Below, piece after piece: positions 53,773-62,377 of a stretch of DNA of 64,000 nt (position 1 is the stretch's first letter; the number at the start of each line of letters is the position of its first letter). A program made the position numbers and the translations under genes. A model generated the notes under the pieces. The model was not told the DNA's origin. It ran no database searches and saw only the letters and a list, made by a program, of their open reading frames with translations. The DNA is taken from contig NZ_JAFEWE010000001.1 in NCBI RefSeq assembly GCF_017355785.1, positions 620,001 to 684,000 on the forward strand. The letters run 5' to 3'. The DNA is from Desertivirga arenae (GTDB taxonomy: Bacteria > Bacteroidota > Bacteroidia > Sphingobacteriales > Sphingobacteriaceae).

Positions 53773-55041
53773 CTATTTGACCTTATAAAATTTAAGTCCG
53801 AAAAGGAGGATAACTCCATAGCAAATTATCGGGAGGTAATACGAGTTGGCCACTCCCACGCTATCTGCAACCCTACCCATGAGCAGGGGAAACACAGCTC
53901 CTCCAACAACTCCCATTGAAATAAAAGAAGATGCCTGCGGAGTATGCGTACCGAGGCTTTTAAGACCCAGACTAAAGATGGTAGGGAACATGATACTAAA
54001 GAAAAAATTGATGGCGAACAATGCCAAATAGGATACCCATCCAAGGCCCTGTGCTACAATCAGGCACATCAGGATATTGGCGAAAGCAAAAATAGCCAGC
54101 AAGGTATGGGGGCGAACAACCCTTATAAGGAAAGTTCCGATAAACCTACCCGTTAACATCATTGCCATAAATATCGACATGTAGCTCCCAGCTATTGCTT
54201 CTGGCAATTTCATCACTTCGTGACCGTAATTAATGAAAAAGGCCCAGGTTCCGCTTTGTGCCGCAACATTAAAAAACTGGGCAACAGCTGCCCACTTAAA
54301 ATGCGAGTACTGGAAGAGCTTTTTACAGGGCCGGATCTCTTCATGAGCGGTTTCTCTTAGGACTCCGGTCGGTGCAATCAGGGGAGGAACTTTTACAAAG
54401 GAGAAGGCAATGGCTATCAACGCAATAATACCGCCAATTACAAGATAAAGATCTTTAACCGATGTTAGATCTGTGCCTCCTTTTACGTTATTTCGTAAAA
54501 GGAAGTAGGAGCCTATAGCCGGACCGACAATAGCTCCTAAGGCATTGAAGGACTGTGCGAAATTTAATCTCTGATCACTTGTTTGCTGGTCTCCCAGGGA
54601 AGCAACAAAAGGATGAGCTACCGTTTCAAGTGTTGATAAACCACATCCAAGTACGAACAAAGCAATTCCAAAAAAGGCAAATGAAGCCGTGTTAGCTGCT
54701 GGTACAAATAAAAATGAACCAAGCGCGAATAGTGATAGTCCCAGTAATACGCCTTTCTTATAGCCGAACTTTTTCATAAACAGTCCGGCTGGAATACCCA
54801 TCACGAAATAGGCACCAAAAATAGCGAACTGAATGAAGGCCGACTGGGATTTACTAAGGTTCAAAGTGTGCTGAAAATGTTTATTCAGCACATCTCCCAT
54901 AGTTATAGCTACTCCCCAACATAGAAACAGAGAAGTAACAAAGGCGAGTACTATAGAATATTTCCTTTCCGTGAATTCGGCACCGGCTGGCTCTCTCAAC
55001 TCACCACTAACTACAGGTGCCTGAATTTCTGTCATTTCCAT
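53773..55041 (-). CDS. FucP-type sugar MFS transporter
   Basis: 422 residues, 12 predicted helices. FLCWGVAITMGDVLNKHFQ in helix 1 and SKSQSAFIQFAIFGAYFVMGIPAGLFMKKFGYKKG are typical of the L-fucose/H+ symporter family; LNFAQSFNALGAIVGPAIGSYFLL follows. It imports sugars such as fucose, rhamnose or glucose with protons. Placed just before the rhamnosidase gene on the same strand, so rhamnose uptake is a reasonable guess. The start MEMTEIQAPVV is the first ATG. Confidence 0.92.
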   Translation of the reverse strand: MEMTEIQAPVVSGELREPAGAEFTERKYSIVLAFVTSLFLCWGVAITMGDVLNKHFQHTLNLSKSQSAFIQFAIFGAYFVMGIPAGLFMKKFGYKKGVLLGLSLFALGSFLFVPAANTASFAFFGIALFVLGCGLSTLETVAHPFVASLGDQQTSDQRLNFAQSFNALGAIVGPAIGSYFLLRNNVKGGTDLTSVKDLYLVIGGIIALIAIAFSFVKVPPLIAPTGVLRETAHEEIRPCKKLFQYSHFKWAAVAQFFNVAAQSGTWAFFINYGHEVMKLPEAIAGSYMSIFMAMMLTGRFIGTFLIRVVRPHTLLAIFAFANILMCLIVAQGLGWVSYLALFAINFFFSIMFPTIFSLGLKSLGTHTPQASSFISMGVVGGAVFPLLMGRVADSVGVANSYYLPIICYGVILLFGLKFYKVK

Positions 55042-55120
55042 TTATACTGATATTGATCTTTGCGGTATTATTTCAATTCCTTTCCTTCAAGCGGAATAAG
55101 TGACGTGGGGTAAGCATGCT

Positions 55121-55153
55121 ATAAAAGTTTACCTCTCAGATGGAGAGGCAAAC
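55121..55153 (-). terminator. Terminator after the second GH92 gene
   Basis: 11-bp stem (55127-55137 / 55143-55153, one G-U pair on the minus strand), 5-nt loop and TTTT on the minus strand, 20 nt after the stop at 55174. It separates the GH92 pair from the transporter-rhamnosidase pair. Confidence 0.75.
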
Positions 55154-55173
55154 AGGAGCTTTATCTTTTTCTT

Positions 55174-57462
55174 CTACCGGTTTAAAGACAAAGAATATGG
55201 TGAATCTGAGGGCTGTGTTCCTCTGTTCAAAGCAGGAACATTCCTCATCTTGAACAACATCTGTCCGCCCTGTAATATGGCGTCGTGGCCAATCCAGTTC
55301 TTACCGTATGGCTGACCTTTCAAGCTTATATTTTCCACATATTTATTAGCTGAAGAATTTTCAGGGGCTGAGATGGTGAATGTTTTTCCGTTTTCCAACT
55401 TCAGGTTAACTTTTTTAAACAGGGGAGCACCCAGAACATATTGATTTACAGCAGGAGTAACGGGGTAAAAACCCATGGCAGAGAACACATACCAGGCTGA
55501 GGTTTGACCGTTGTCCTCATCTCCGCAATAACCATCCGGCGTGGGTTTGTAAAGCTTGTTCATCGCCTCACGTACCCTTTGCTGTGTCTTCCAAGGCTGC
55601 CCCGCATAGTTGTATAAATAGATCATATGCTGAATAGGTTGATTCCCATGCGCGTACTGACCCATGTCTGCTATCTGCATCTCACGGATTTCGTGGATAA
55701 CCCCGCCATAGTATGAATCGTCGAATGTTGGAGGGAGTGTAAATACAGAGTCCAACTTATCAGCAAACTTCCTTCTTCCACCCATCAAATTGATCAGGCC
55801 TTCCACGTCATGAAAAACTGACCAGGAGTAGTGCCAGCTATTTCCTTCGGTGAAGGCATCACCCCATTTCAATGGATTGAATGGTGACTGGAAACGACCA
55901 TCCTTGTTTTTCCCCCGCATCAAACCAGTAGCCGGATCAAAAAGGTTACGATAGTTAAGACTCCGCTTAGCATAGAGATCAGTTTCGGCTTTTGGTCTGT
56001 TCAATGCTTTTCCCAATTGGTATATGGCAAAATCATCGTAAGCATACTCAAGTGTACGGGCTGCATTCTCATTGATCCCGACGTCATAAGGAACATAGCC
56101 AAGGTCATTATAGTATTGTACTCCTTTGCGGCCAACAGCCGTCATAGGACCTTCGTTATTTGCACCATGGATCAAAGCTTCATACAACTTATTGATATCG
56201 TAACCACGAAGGCCTTTTATATAAGCATCAGCGACCACCGAAGCAGAGTTGTTACCAATCATAATATCTGCATAACCAGGACTTGACCATTCAGGCAACC
56301 AGCCACCTTCTTTGTAATCGTTGATCAGCCCCTGCTGCATTTCCTTATTTATTGAAGGGTAAACCAGGTTCAGGAAAGGATAAAGAGCTCTGAATGTATC
56401 CCAGAAGCCAGTACCAGCAAACTTAAATCCTGGTAATACCTTTCCATTCTGGGCACTGTAGTGAATAGGTTGGCCGGCAGCATCAAGCTCATACATTTTG
56501 TTTGGGAAAAACAGGGTGCGGTATAAGCAGGAATAGAAAGTTCTGGTTTGGTCCACTGAACCACCTTCTACCACTATACGATTTAATTTATCGTTCCATG
56601 CAGTTTTGGCTTTGCGCATGGTTACATCGAAGGCATCAGAACCAACTTCCTTCTTTAGATTAAGCTCTGCCTGATCTAAACTTATAAAGGAGGTTGCCAC
56701 TTTTAAATGAACCTTCTCTCCTTTTTCAGTCTTCAAACCAATAACGGCACCCGCATGGTCGGCCGTAAGCTCTGTTGCTGCCTGTAATTTATCACCGTTA
56801 GTGGTATAGGCAACAGTGAAAGGTTTGTCGAGATAGATAACAAAGTAATTTTTAAAATCTGGAAGCGGACCTCTGCTGAACTTAGTAGAATAACCTACGA
56901 TCTTTCTTTCAGCCGGGATCACTTTAACGTAAGAGCCTTTATCAAATGCATCAATTACAATAAATGAACTATCTGATTTGGGGAATGTAAAACGGAATTG
57001 CGCAGCCCTTTCTGTAGGCGTGAGCTCTGTTGTCACATCGGCATCCGCCAGGAACACGCTGTAGTAATATGGCTTTGAAACTTCGGCCTTATGGGAAAAC
57101 CAACTGGCCCTACTCTCCTCGTTAAACTTCAATTTACCGGTTACGGGCATTATAGAGAACTGACCGTAATCATTCATCCACGGAGAGGGCTGGTGAGTTT
57201 GTTTAAACCCCCGGATCTTGTCGGCCGAATAACTGTACATCCATCCATCTCCCATTTTTCCAGTCTGGGGCGACCATAAGTTCATCCCCCATGGCACACC
57301 TACGGCAGGATAAGTGTTTCCGTTGGACAAACTGGGTTTAGAATCAGTTCCCATTAAAGGGTTAACCCATTCGACAGGATCGGTTACCTTTTCAACCATC
57401 TGCGCCTGTACAACAGTTGCACCGGCCATTAAAACAGCGCTTAAAAAACTGCGAATCATCAT
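55174..57462 (-). CDS. GH92 family glycosidase (alpha-mannosidase type), copy 2
   Basis: 762 residues from ATG 57462 (MMIRSFLSAVLMAGATVVQAQ, signal peptide). An upstream frame to 57531 is likely not translated. The N-terminal beta-sandwich starts VEWVNPLMGTDSKPSLSNGNTYPAVGVPWGMNLW. Barrel motifs are GGWLPEWSSPGYADIMIGNNSASVVADAY, HGNQPIQHMIYLYNYAGQPW and GDEDNGQTSAWYVFSAMGFYPV, where the Glu/Asp cluster holds the catalytic residues. GH92 enzymes are calcium-dependent inverting exo-alpha-mannosidases. Paralogous to the gene upstream. Confidence 0.93.
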   Translation of the reverse strand: MMIRSFLSAVLMAGATVVQAQMVEKVTDPVEWVNPLMGTDSKPSLSNGNTYPAVGVPWGMNLWSPQTGKMGDGWMYSYSADKIRGFKQTHQPSPWMNDYGQFSIMPVTGKLKFNEESRASWFSHKAEVSKPYYYSVFLADADVTTELTPTERAAQFRFTFPKSDSSFIVIDAFDKGSYVKVIPAERKIVGYSTKFSRGPLPDFKNYFVIYLDKPFTVAYTTNGDKLQAATELTADHAGAVIGLKTEKGEKVHLKVATSFISLDQAELNLKKEVGSDAFDVTMRKAKTAWNDKLNRIVVEGGSVDQTRTFYSCLYRTLFFPNKMYELDAAGQPIHYSAQNGKVLPGFKFAGTGFWDTFRALYPFLNLVYPSINKEMQQGLINDYKEGGWLPEWSSPGYADIMIGNNSASVVADAYIKGLRGYDINKLYEALIHGANNEGPMTAVGRKGVQYYNDLGYVPYDVGINENAARTLEYAYDDFAIYQLGKALNRPKAETDLYAKRSLNYRNLFDPATGLMRGKNKDGRFQSPFNPLKWGDAFTEGNSWHYSWSVFHDVEGLINLMGGRRKFADKLDSVFTLPPTFDDSYYGGVIHEIREMQIADMGQYAHGNQPIQHMIYLYNYAGQPWKTQQRVREAMNKLYKPTPDGYCGDEDNGQTSAWYVFSAMGFYPVTPAVNQYVLGAPLFKKVNLKLENGKTFTISAPENSSANKYVENISLKGQPYGKNWIGHDAILQGGQMLFKMRNVPALNRGTQPSDSPYSLSLNR

Positions 57463-57488
57463 TTTATCTAAGTATGTGTTTTTAAATT

Positions 57489-57504
57489 CTCCTTTTAAAA
57501 GGAG
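57489..57504. promoter_or_regulatory. Perfect 16-bp palindrome upstream of the second GH92 gene
   Basis: CTCCTTTTAAAAGGAG lies 27 nt before the start codon at 57462. It could be an operator or, as RNA, a hairpin close to the ribosome binding region. Confidence 0.35.
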
Positions 57505-57575
57505 AGAGATTATTGCTTCTATGTAGGACAAGAACTTTTGATCAATTGAGTACGACCGCTTACAAATAAATTATA

Positions 57576-59876
57576 CTATTTAGAAGCCGAAGCTGTTTCA
57601 GCCTTAAAAGCCCGGGGCGCAGATACCGAAAACGGCTTGTCATGCTCGCTCAAGCCTCTTGTCGTTGCCGGCTTATCGCTCATGCTGAATTTCAGGGTTC
57701 CTCCATTGATCAGATCGGAGTAGCGGATATAATTCTGGTTATAAACCTTGCCATTTAAGGTCGCCGATTGGATATATACATTCTCCGCAGAATTATTGGT
57801 AGCGTCAATAATAAACTTCTTACCATTTTCAAGAGTGATCGTAGTTTTATTGAACACCGGACTTCCAATCACATATTCATCTGTACCCGGACATACGCTG
57901 TAGAATCCTAAGGCACTTAGTACATACCAGGAAGATGTCTGTCCCTGATCTTCGTCGCCGGGATAGCCATTCTCAGTAGCATTATATAACTTCTTCATTA
58001 CATTCCTTGCATGATACTGAGCTTTCCAGGGCTGCCCGGAGTAATTGTAAAGGTACACCATGTGCTGAATAGGCTGATTGCCATGAGCATACTGCCCCAT
58101 ATTCGCCATCTTCATTTCCGTCATTTCATGGATCAAACCACCATAAGTACCTACCTTAAAATCTCCTCGATGAGAAAAAACAGAGTCTAACTTTGCGTTG
58201 AAGTTGGCTTCGCCTTTCATCAGATTGATCAGTCCCTTAACATCATGGAAGACAGACCATACCCAGTGCCAGGCGCTACCCTCTGTAAACGGCCCTCCCC
58301 ATTCTGTAGGATCAAAGTTAGCCTGCCAATCGCCCCTGGAATTCCGACCCCGCATAAAGCTGCTGGATGGATCATATACGTTCTTATAATTATACATCTG
58401 ACGCGCGAATACGTCCTGGTAAAATTTATTACCGGTTTCCTTAGCCAATTGATAGCCACAAAAATCGTCATAGGCATACTCCAGAGTTTTAGCCGTTGCC
58501 TCGCCATATTCAGGATAAGGAACATAACCCAACTGGTAATACTCTTTCCAGCCGTGACGGCCATTAGCAGGTCCCCATGGACCTTTATTAGTTGCTTCGT
58601 GATAGTAAGCCTCAAGCGCTTTCTGAGGATCAAAGGTTCTAATTCCCTTTACCCAGGCATCTGTAAGCAAGGAAATGGCATGATTCCCAATCATACTGCC
58701 ACCTTCACCCGGAAAAGACCAGGAAGGTAACCATCCGCATTGGTCTTTCGCGTCAAGCATGGCCTGCATATACCGGCCCTGCATGGTGGGATGCAAAATT
58801 GCAGTAAGCGGAAACTGTGCCCTGAAAGTATCCCAGAAACCGGTATCTGTATACATATAGCCCTTATGGATCTTACCATCATATGCACTATAATAATATG
58901 GTTGGCCATTTTTGTCGTATTCGAAGAATTGGCGTGAGAATAAACTCGCGCGGAAAAAGCATGAGTAGAAAGTAGCTTTATCATCCTCAGAACCGCCTTC
59001 AACCAGAATCCTGTTAAGATGCTTGTTCCAAACTGCTTCAGCGGCAACCTTTGTATCCTCCAGTCTTCTGTATTTACCCAACTCCCGCGTTAGGGTAAGT
59101 TCTGCCTGTTCTGTACTTATGTATGATGAAACTACCTTAGCCTGTACCTGCTCCCCATCTTTAAACTGGATATAGGCACCGGCTCCTTCTCCTTCTGCCG
59201 ACTCCTGGGATTTCGAAATTGAGTTCTTTCTATTCTCCCAGGTACCGTAGCTTTTAAATGGCTTGTCGAAAACAATTACAAAGAAGTTTCTGAAATTTCC
59301 AGGAACGTAATGACCATTGTTAACCCAGCCTATTATCTTACGCTCTTTTGGAAAGATCTTCACCATACTCATTTTGGTATAGCCATCTAGTAGCACAAAA
59401 GAATTTTCTTCTTCAGGGAAGGTGAATCTGATATGTGCGCCTCTTTCTGTTGGTGAGATTTCAGTGTTAATGCCATTCTCAAACTTCACCTGGTAATAAT
59501 GCGGCTTGGCAGTTTCGTTCTGGTGACTGAATTCGGAAGCCCTTTTATCTTCATTCACCTCTAAGTTTAAAACCGGCATCAGCGAGAAAACAGCATAGTC
59601 ATTGCTCCATGAGCTGCATTGGTGGGCTTGCTGAAATCCCCGGATCGTCTTTTTCTCATATTGATATTTCCAACCGTCGCCGTTTCGGCCTGTTTGTGGG
59701 CTCCAGGTGTTCATGCCAAAAGGAAGAGCAGTAGTTGGATAAGTATTCCCCCGGGTTATTTCATGCTTTGAATTGGTGCCCTGCAGAGTATTCACATATT
59801 TAACCAAATAAGGAGTGTCTGCGCTAACTTGCAGACTTGATAGGAACAATAGTAAAGTATAGTAGTAAATCTTCAT
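57576..59876 (-). CDS. GH92 family glycosidase (alpha-mannosidase type), copy 1
   Basis: 766 residues from ATG 59876 (signal peptide MKIYYYTLLLFLSSLQVSA); an in-frame extension to 59975 overlaps the upstream gene and is rejected. Motifs match those of its neighbour: KYVNTLQGTNSKHEITRGNTYPTTALPFGMNTW, CGWLPSWSFPGEGGSMIGNHA, HGNQPIQHMVYLYNYSGQPW and GDEDQGQTSSWYVLSALGFYSV. Predicted exo-alpha-mannosidase, exported. A terminator lies between it and the preceding lipoprotein gene, so the GH92 pair may have its own promoter or be read through at a lower level. Confidence 0.93.
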   Translation of the reverse strand: MKIYYYTLLLFLSSLQVSADTPYLVKYVNTLQGTNSKHEITRGNTYPTTALPFGMNTWSPQTGRNGDGWKYQYEKKTIRGFQQAHQCSSWSNDYAVFSLMPVLNLEVNEDKRASEFSHQNETAKPHYYQVKFENGINTEISPTERGAHIRFTFPEEENSFVLLDGYTKMSMVKIFPKERKIIGWVNNGHYVPGNFRNFFVIVFDKPFKSYGTWENRKNSISKSQESAEGEGAGAYIQFKDGEQVQAKVVSSYISTEQAELTLTRELGKYRRLEDTKVAAEAVWNKHLNRILVEGGSEDDKATFYSCFFRASLFSRQFFEYDKNGQPYYYSAYDGKIHKGYMYTDTGFWDTFRAQFPLTAILHPTMQGRYMQAMLDAKDQCGWLPSWSFPGEGGSMIGNHAISLLTDAWVKGIRTFDPQKALEAYYHEATNKGPWGPANGRHGWKEYYQLGYVPYPEYGEATAKTLEYAYDDFCGYQLAKETGNKFYQDVFARQMYNYKNVYDPSSSFMRGRNSRGDWQANFDPTEWGGPFTEGSAWHWVWSVFHDVKGLINLMKGEANFNAKLDSVFSHRGDFKVGTYGGLIHEMTEMKMANMGQYAHGNQPIQHMVYLYNYSGQPWKAQYHARNVMKKLYNATENGYPGDEDQGQTSSWYVLSALGFYSVCPGTDEYVIGSPVFNKTTITLENGKKFIIDATNNSAENVYIQSATLNGKVYNQNYIRYSDLINGGTLKFSMSDKPATTRGLSEHDKPFSVSAPRAFKAETASASK

Positions 59877-59906
59877 AATTTCTTCGTTTACACGAAAGCT
59901 AAAAGC

Positions 59907-59938
59907 GGAAAAAGCAGGCCGCTTAAAGGCAACCTGCT
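59907..59938 (-). terminator. Intra-locus terminator before the GH92 genes
   Basis: 10-bp stem with two G-U pairs (59913-59922 / 59929-59938), 6-nt loop, and an A-run on the left giving five U residues. It lies between the lipoprotein stop (59948) and the GH92 start (59876). Confidence 0.65.
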
Positions 59939-59947
59939 GTATTATTT

Positions 59948-60820
59948 TTAAGGCTGACTTGCATTGATGGTCCATTCCGAGAATTGAACAGCATCAGATC
60001 CCCTGTTAGCAGTAATCTGAGTCCTGTAATAGGTATATGCAGTAGCGTTGGACGTAATATGGAAAATACGGCGTCGTTGACGGGGTGAGGTAGCAGGATC
60101 AGTAACAGGTTCACCAAGATCAGGGCGAGCCTCCCACATGAAATTTGTTTTTGTATCCAATACTGTCCAGTTAACACCATCATTCGATCCTTCGAAAGTC
60201 CAAGATTTTGGATCGCGGTCTGGAGCATCATTACCAGAGATAAATGTGTATGCTTTTGCTACGATCGGTTCAGCAAATTGAAATGTTAGAACTAAAGGTG
60301 TGGATGATAAATTTAGTCCTCCTGCAAGGAATTTGGTGAAGGGATTTCCATCTATCGCTTTCAACGACCCTTCACCACCACTGGGTCCGGCACCATTTTC
60401 TTTAGACACAGTCAGTTGTCCTCCTTTGGTAAGGATATAGTTCTCTCCAACTGAATCTGCACTGAATACAGGATTTCTCAGATAAATAGGTACTTCTTTT
60501 TTTGAAGAAAGTCCTTTATCATTTCTGGCTGTGAGGATTATTCTAAACCTACCCCATTTTTTATAGGTATGGACTAAAGAGTCGCTGGTTGCAAGGCTAT
60601 CGTCTCCCAACTGCCAGTAAAGACTTGTGTAGTTAAGCGACTTGCTCTTGAACGTGATCTTTTGCGGATCTGTTGGAGAGACCTCCCAGGTAAAATCTGC
60701 GATGGGGTATACCACAGGTTCTTCTTCTACCACGGCAGTAGAACCACTATCCTTTTTACACATTGTTAATCCCGCTGACATTAAAAGCAGGACTGCCAGG
60801 AAAATATTTTTAGTTTTCAT
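59948..60820 (-). CDS. PKD plus F5/8-type (discoidin-like) surface lipoprotein
   Basis: 290 residues with a lipoprotein signal ending LTMCKK. A PKD domain (about 38-115) shows VYPIADFTWEVSPTDPQKITFKSKSLNYTSLYWQLGDD and VHTYKKWGRFRIILTA. Residues 135-288 form a discoidin/CBM32-like domain (AIDGNPFTKFLAGG, LVLTFQFAEPIVAKAYTFISGNDAP, WTFEGSNDGVNWTVLDT, YTYYRTQITANRG). Such proteins bind glycans on the cell surface next to SusC/D. Third in the minus-strand lipoprotein series, 79 nt after the PA14 gene. Confidence 0.85.
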   Translation of the reverse strand: MKTKNIFLAVLLLMSAGLTMCKKDSGSTAVVEEEPVVYPIADFTWEVSPTDPQKITFKSKSLNYTSLYWQLGDDSLATSDSLVHTYKKWGRFRIILTARNDKGLSSKKEVPIYLRNPVFSADSVGENYILTKGGQLTVSKENGAGPSGGEGSLKAIDGNPFTKFLAGGLNLSSTPLVLTFQFAEPIVAKAYTFISGNDAPDRDPKSWTFEGSNDGVNWTVLDTKTNFMWEARPDLGEPVTDPATSPRQRRRIFHITSNATAYTYYRTQITANRGSDAVQFSEWTINASQP

Positions 60821-60899
60821 TTCTTTTACCAGTTTTAATTGAGAGAATAGAGATGGAAGTTAAAGAACACCTCTCTATTCCCCGGATAGGACTATTTGA

Positions 60900-62318
60900 T
60901 TACGGAGCAGGAAATAATTGGGTTTGAGGAATGACTTGCCTTCCAATTCCCGCAGAAGGTACTTCATACTTTAACCTTGCCTGTTGGCCCCCCACATTTT
61001 CCCGGTGATGAGCCTCAATTGTATAACGTACTCCTCTTTCAAGGAAAATCGTTGCTTTCCTGGTCGGCAGATCCCAACGATCTGTAAAATCATCAATGAT
61101 AGCAACTCCATTTATAAATAATCGAGAACCATCATCCCAATCAGTCTGGTAAAAAGTATAGAGACCTCTAACCGGCGCCAAGAACTCACCCTTCCATCTG
61201 GATGAATAGTTATCAAACATTCCTGCACTACCTACCCAATCTCCTCCGAAATCTATCGTTGCATCAATTCGCCTTAAGGTTGGTTGGCGCCCATCAAAAT
61301 CGAGCTGCTGATTATCTTTAAAGTATTCAGCTCTTAATCCAGTTCCATCCCCAACAATAAAGGAGTTATTATCCAGGTTGATGGAAGGATCCAAAAGCAG
61401 GATCACATAATTATTGGTTGGATGCAGGACATGTCTGGAAGGATTTCTAAGTTTAACAGCCAATGCAAGCTTTTTATTTGCCGCCATATTCGCATCGAAA
61501 ACTCTCCAGGGAATTCTAACAGATAGACTAGCGGTATTAATATTGGACTTGAAATTAATATTTGAATCCAGCTCGTAATCCGGCAGAAAAATTGCGTTAC
61601 TAAACCTTGGATCTGTAGCTATGAGCTGCCTTACGGTATCCACATTACTAAAAGCTTTTACAGAGAAAGGTTTACCAGCAACACCTCCCAAATTTACACC
61701 TAATGGAATAGTGATTCCGGCACTTGTTACTGCGTATTCTGTACCACGACCAATTTCGAAAACAGAACCTCCATGGTTAGCAATTGATAAATAGTGGATA
61801 TCTTCTAATCTGGTGACATCCCTGGTATCAATCACTGCTATTATAGTTGACTTCGAAGCATCTATTGAATTTCCCTTACCTGCATTTGTGAGTTTAAAAG
61901 CAGCAGCAACCTTTCTAGGAAAGTATTGCTCAATTCCGGTCATTTTAAACCCTACCAATACTGTTGCAGAATCCGTTCCATATGCCACATTAATGACGTT
62001 AGGATATTCTAATGCATTTGAGGGCATCACTACTGTATTTTGCAGTGTATTATTTGCGACAAGCTTATTTAGAGTATCGGATGTAGCTTCAATACTGATC
62101 TGAAAAGCTTTACCTGCAGGTCCGGACAGTTTCACCCTAATAGGTACCATTACGAGATCGTCATCTTTGGTCATTGATGCAACATTTGCACCATCAGCTG
62201 AGACGACCCGTCCCGTGGCTGAAACAGAATCGAAATTTTCCAGTTCCTCTTCTTTACATCCGGCAATTGCAACAGCCATTACGCCCGCCAGCAGTATTTT
62301 CTTTACTAATTGTATCAT
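60900..62318 (-). CDS. DUF1735-like and PA14-domain surface lipoprotein
   Basis: 472 residues with a lipoprotein signal ending AIAGCKE. The N-terminal half contains two similar beta-sandwich modules (VMVPIRVKLSGPAGKAFQISIEATSD and ITIPLGVNLGGVAGKPFSVKAFSNVD), typical of DUF1735-type N-terminal domains in Bacteroidota glycan-binding proteins. The C-terminal 150 residues are a PA14 domain (GTGLRAEYFKDNQQLDF ... SSRWKGEFLAPVRGLYTFYQTDWDDGSRLFINGVAII). Likely an outer membrane glycan-binding component of the utilisation locus. Confidence 0.82.
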   Translation of the reverse strand: MIQLVKKILLAGVMAVAIAGCKEEELENFDSVSATGRVVSADGANVASMTKDDDLVMVPIRVKLSGPAGKAFQISIEATSDTLNKLVANNTLQNTVVMPSNALEYPNVINVAYGTDSATVLVGFKMTGIEQYFPRKVAAAFKLTNAGKGNSIDASKSTIIAVIDTRDVTRLEDIHYLSIANHGGSVFEIGRGTEYAVTSAGITIPLGVNLGGVAGKPFSVKAFSNVDTVRQLIATDPRFSNAIFLPDYELDSNINFKSNINTASLSVRIPWRVFDANMAANKKLALAVKLRNPSRHVLHPTNNYVILLLDPSINLDNNSFIVGDGTGLRAEYFKDNQQLDFDGRQPTLRRIDATIDFGGDWVGSAGMFDNYSSRWKGEFLAPVRGLYTFYQTDWDDGSRLFINGVAIIDDFTDRWDLPTRKATIFLERGVRYTIEAHHRENVGGQQARLKYEVPSAGIGRQVIPQTQLFPAP

Positions 62319-62377
62319 AATTAATTGTCTTACTTTGCTGTTAAAAGCACATCTTAATTAAATCAAACCAAAACACA

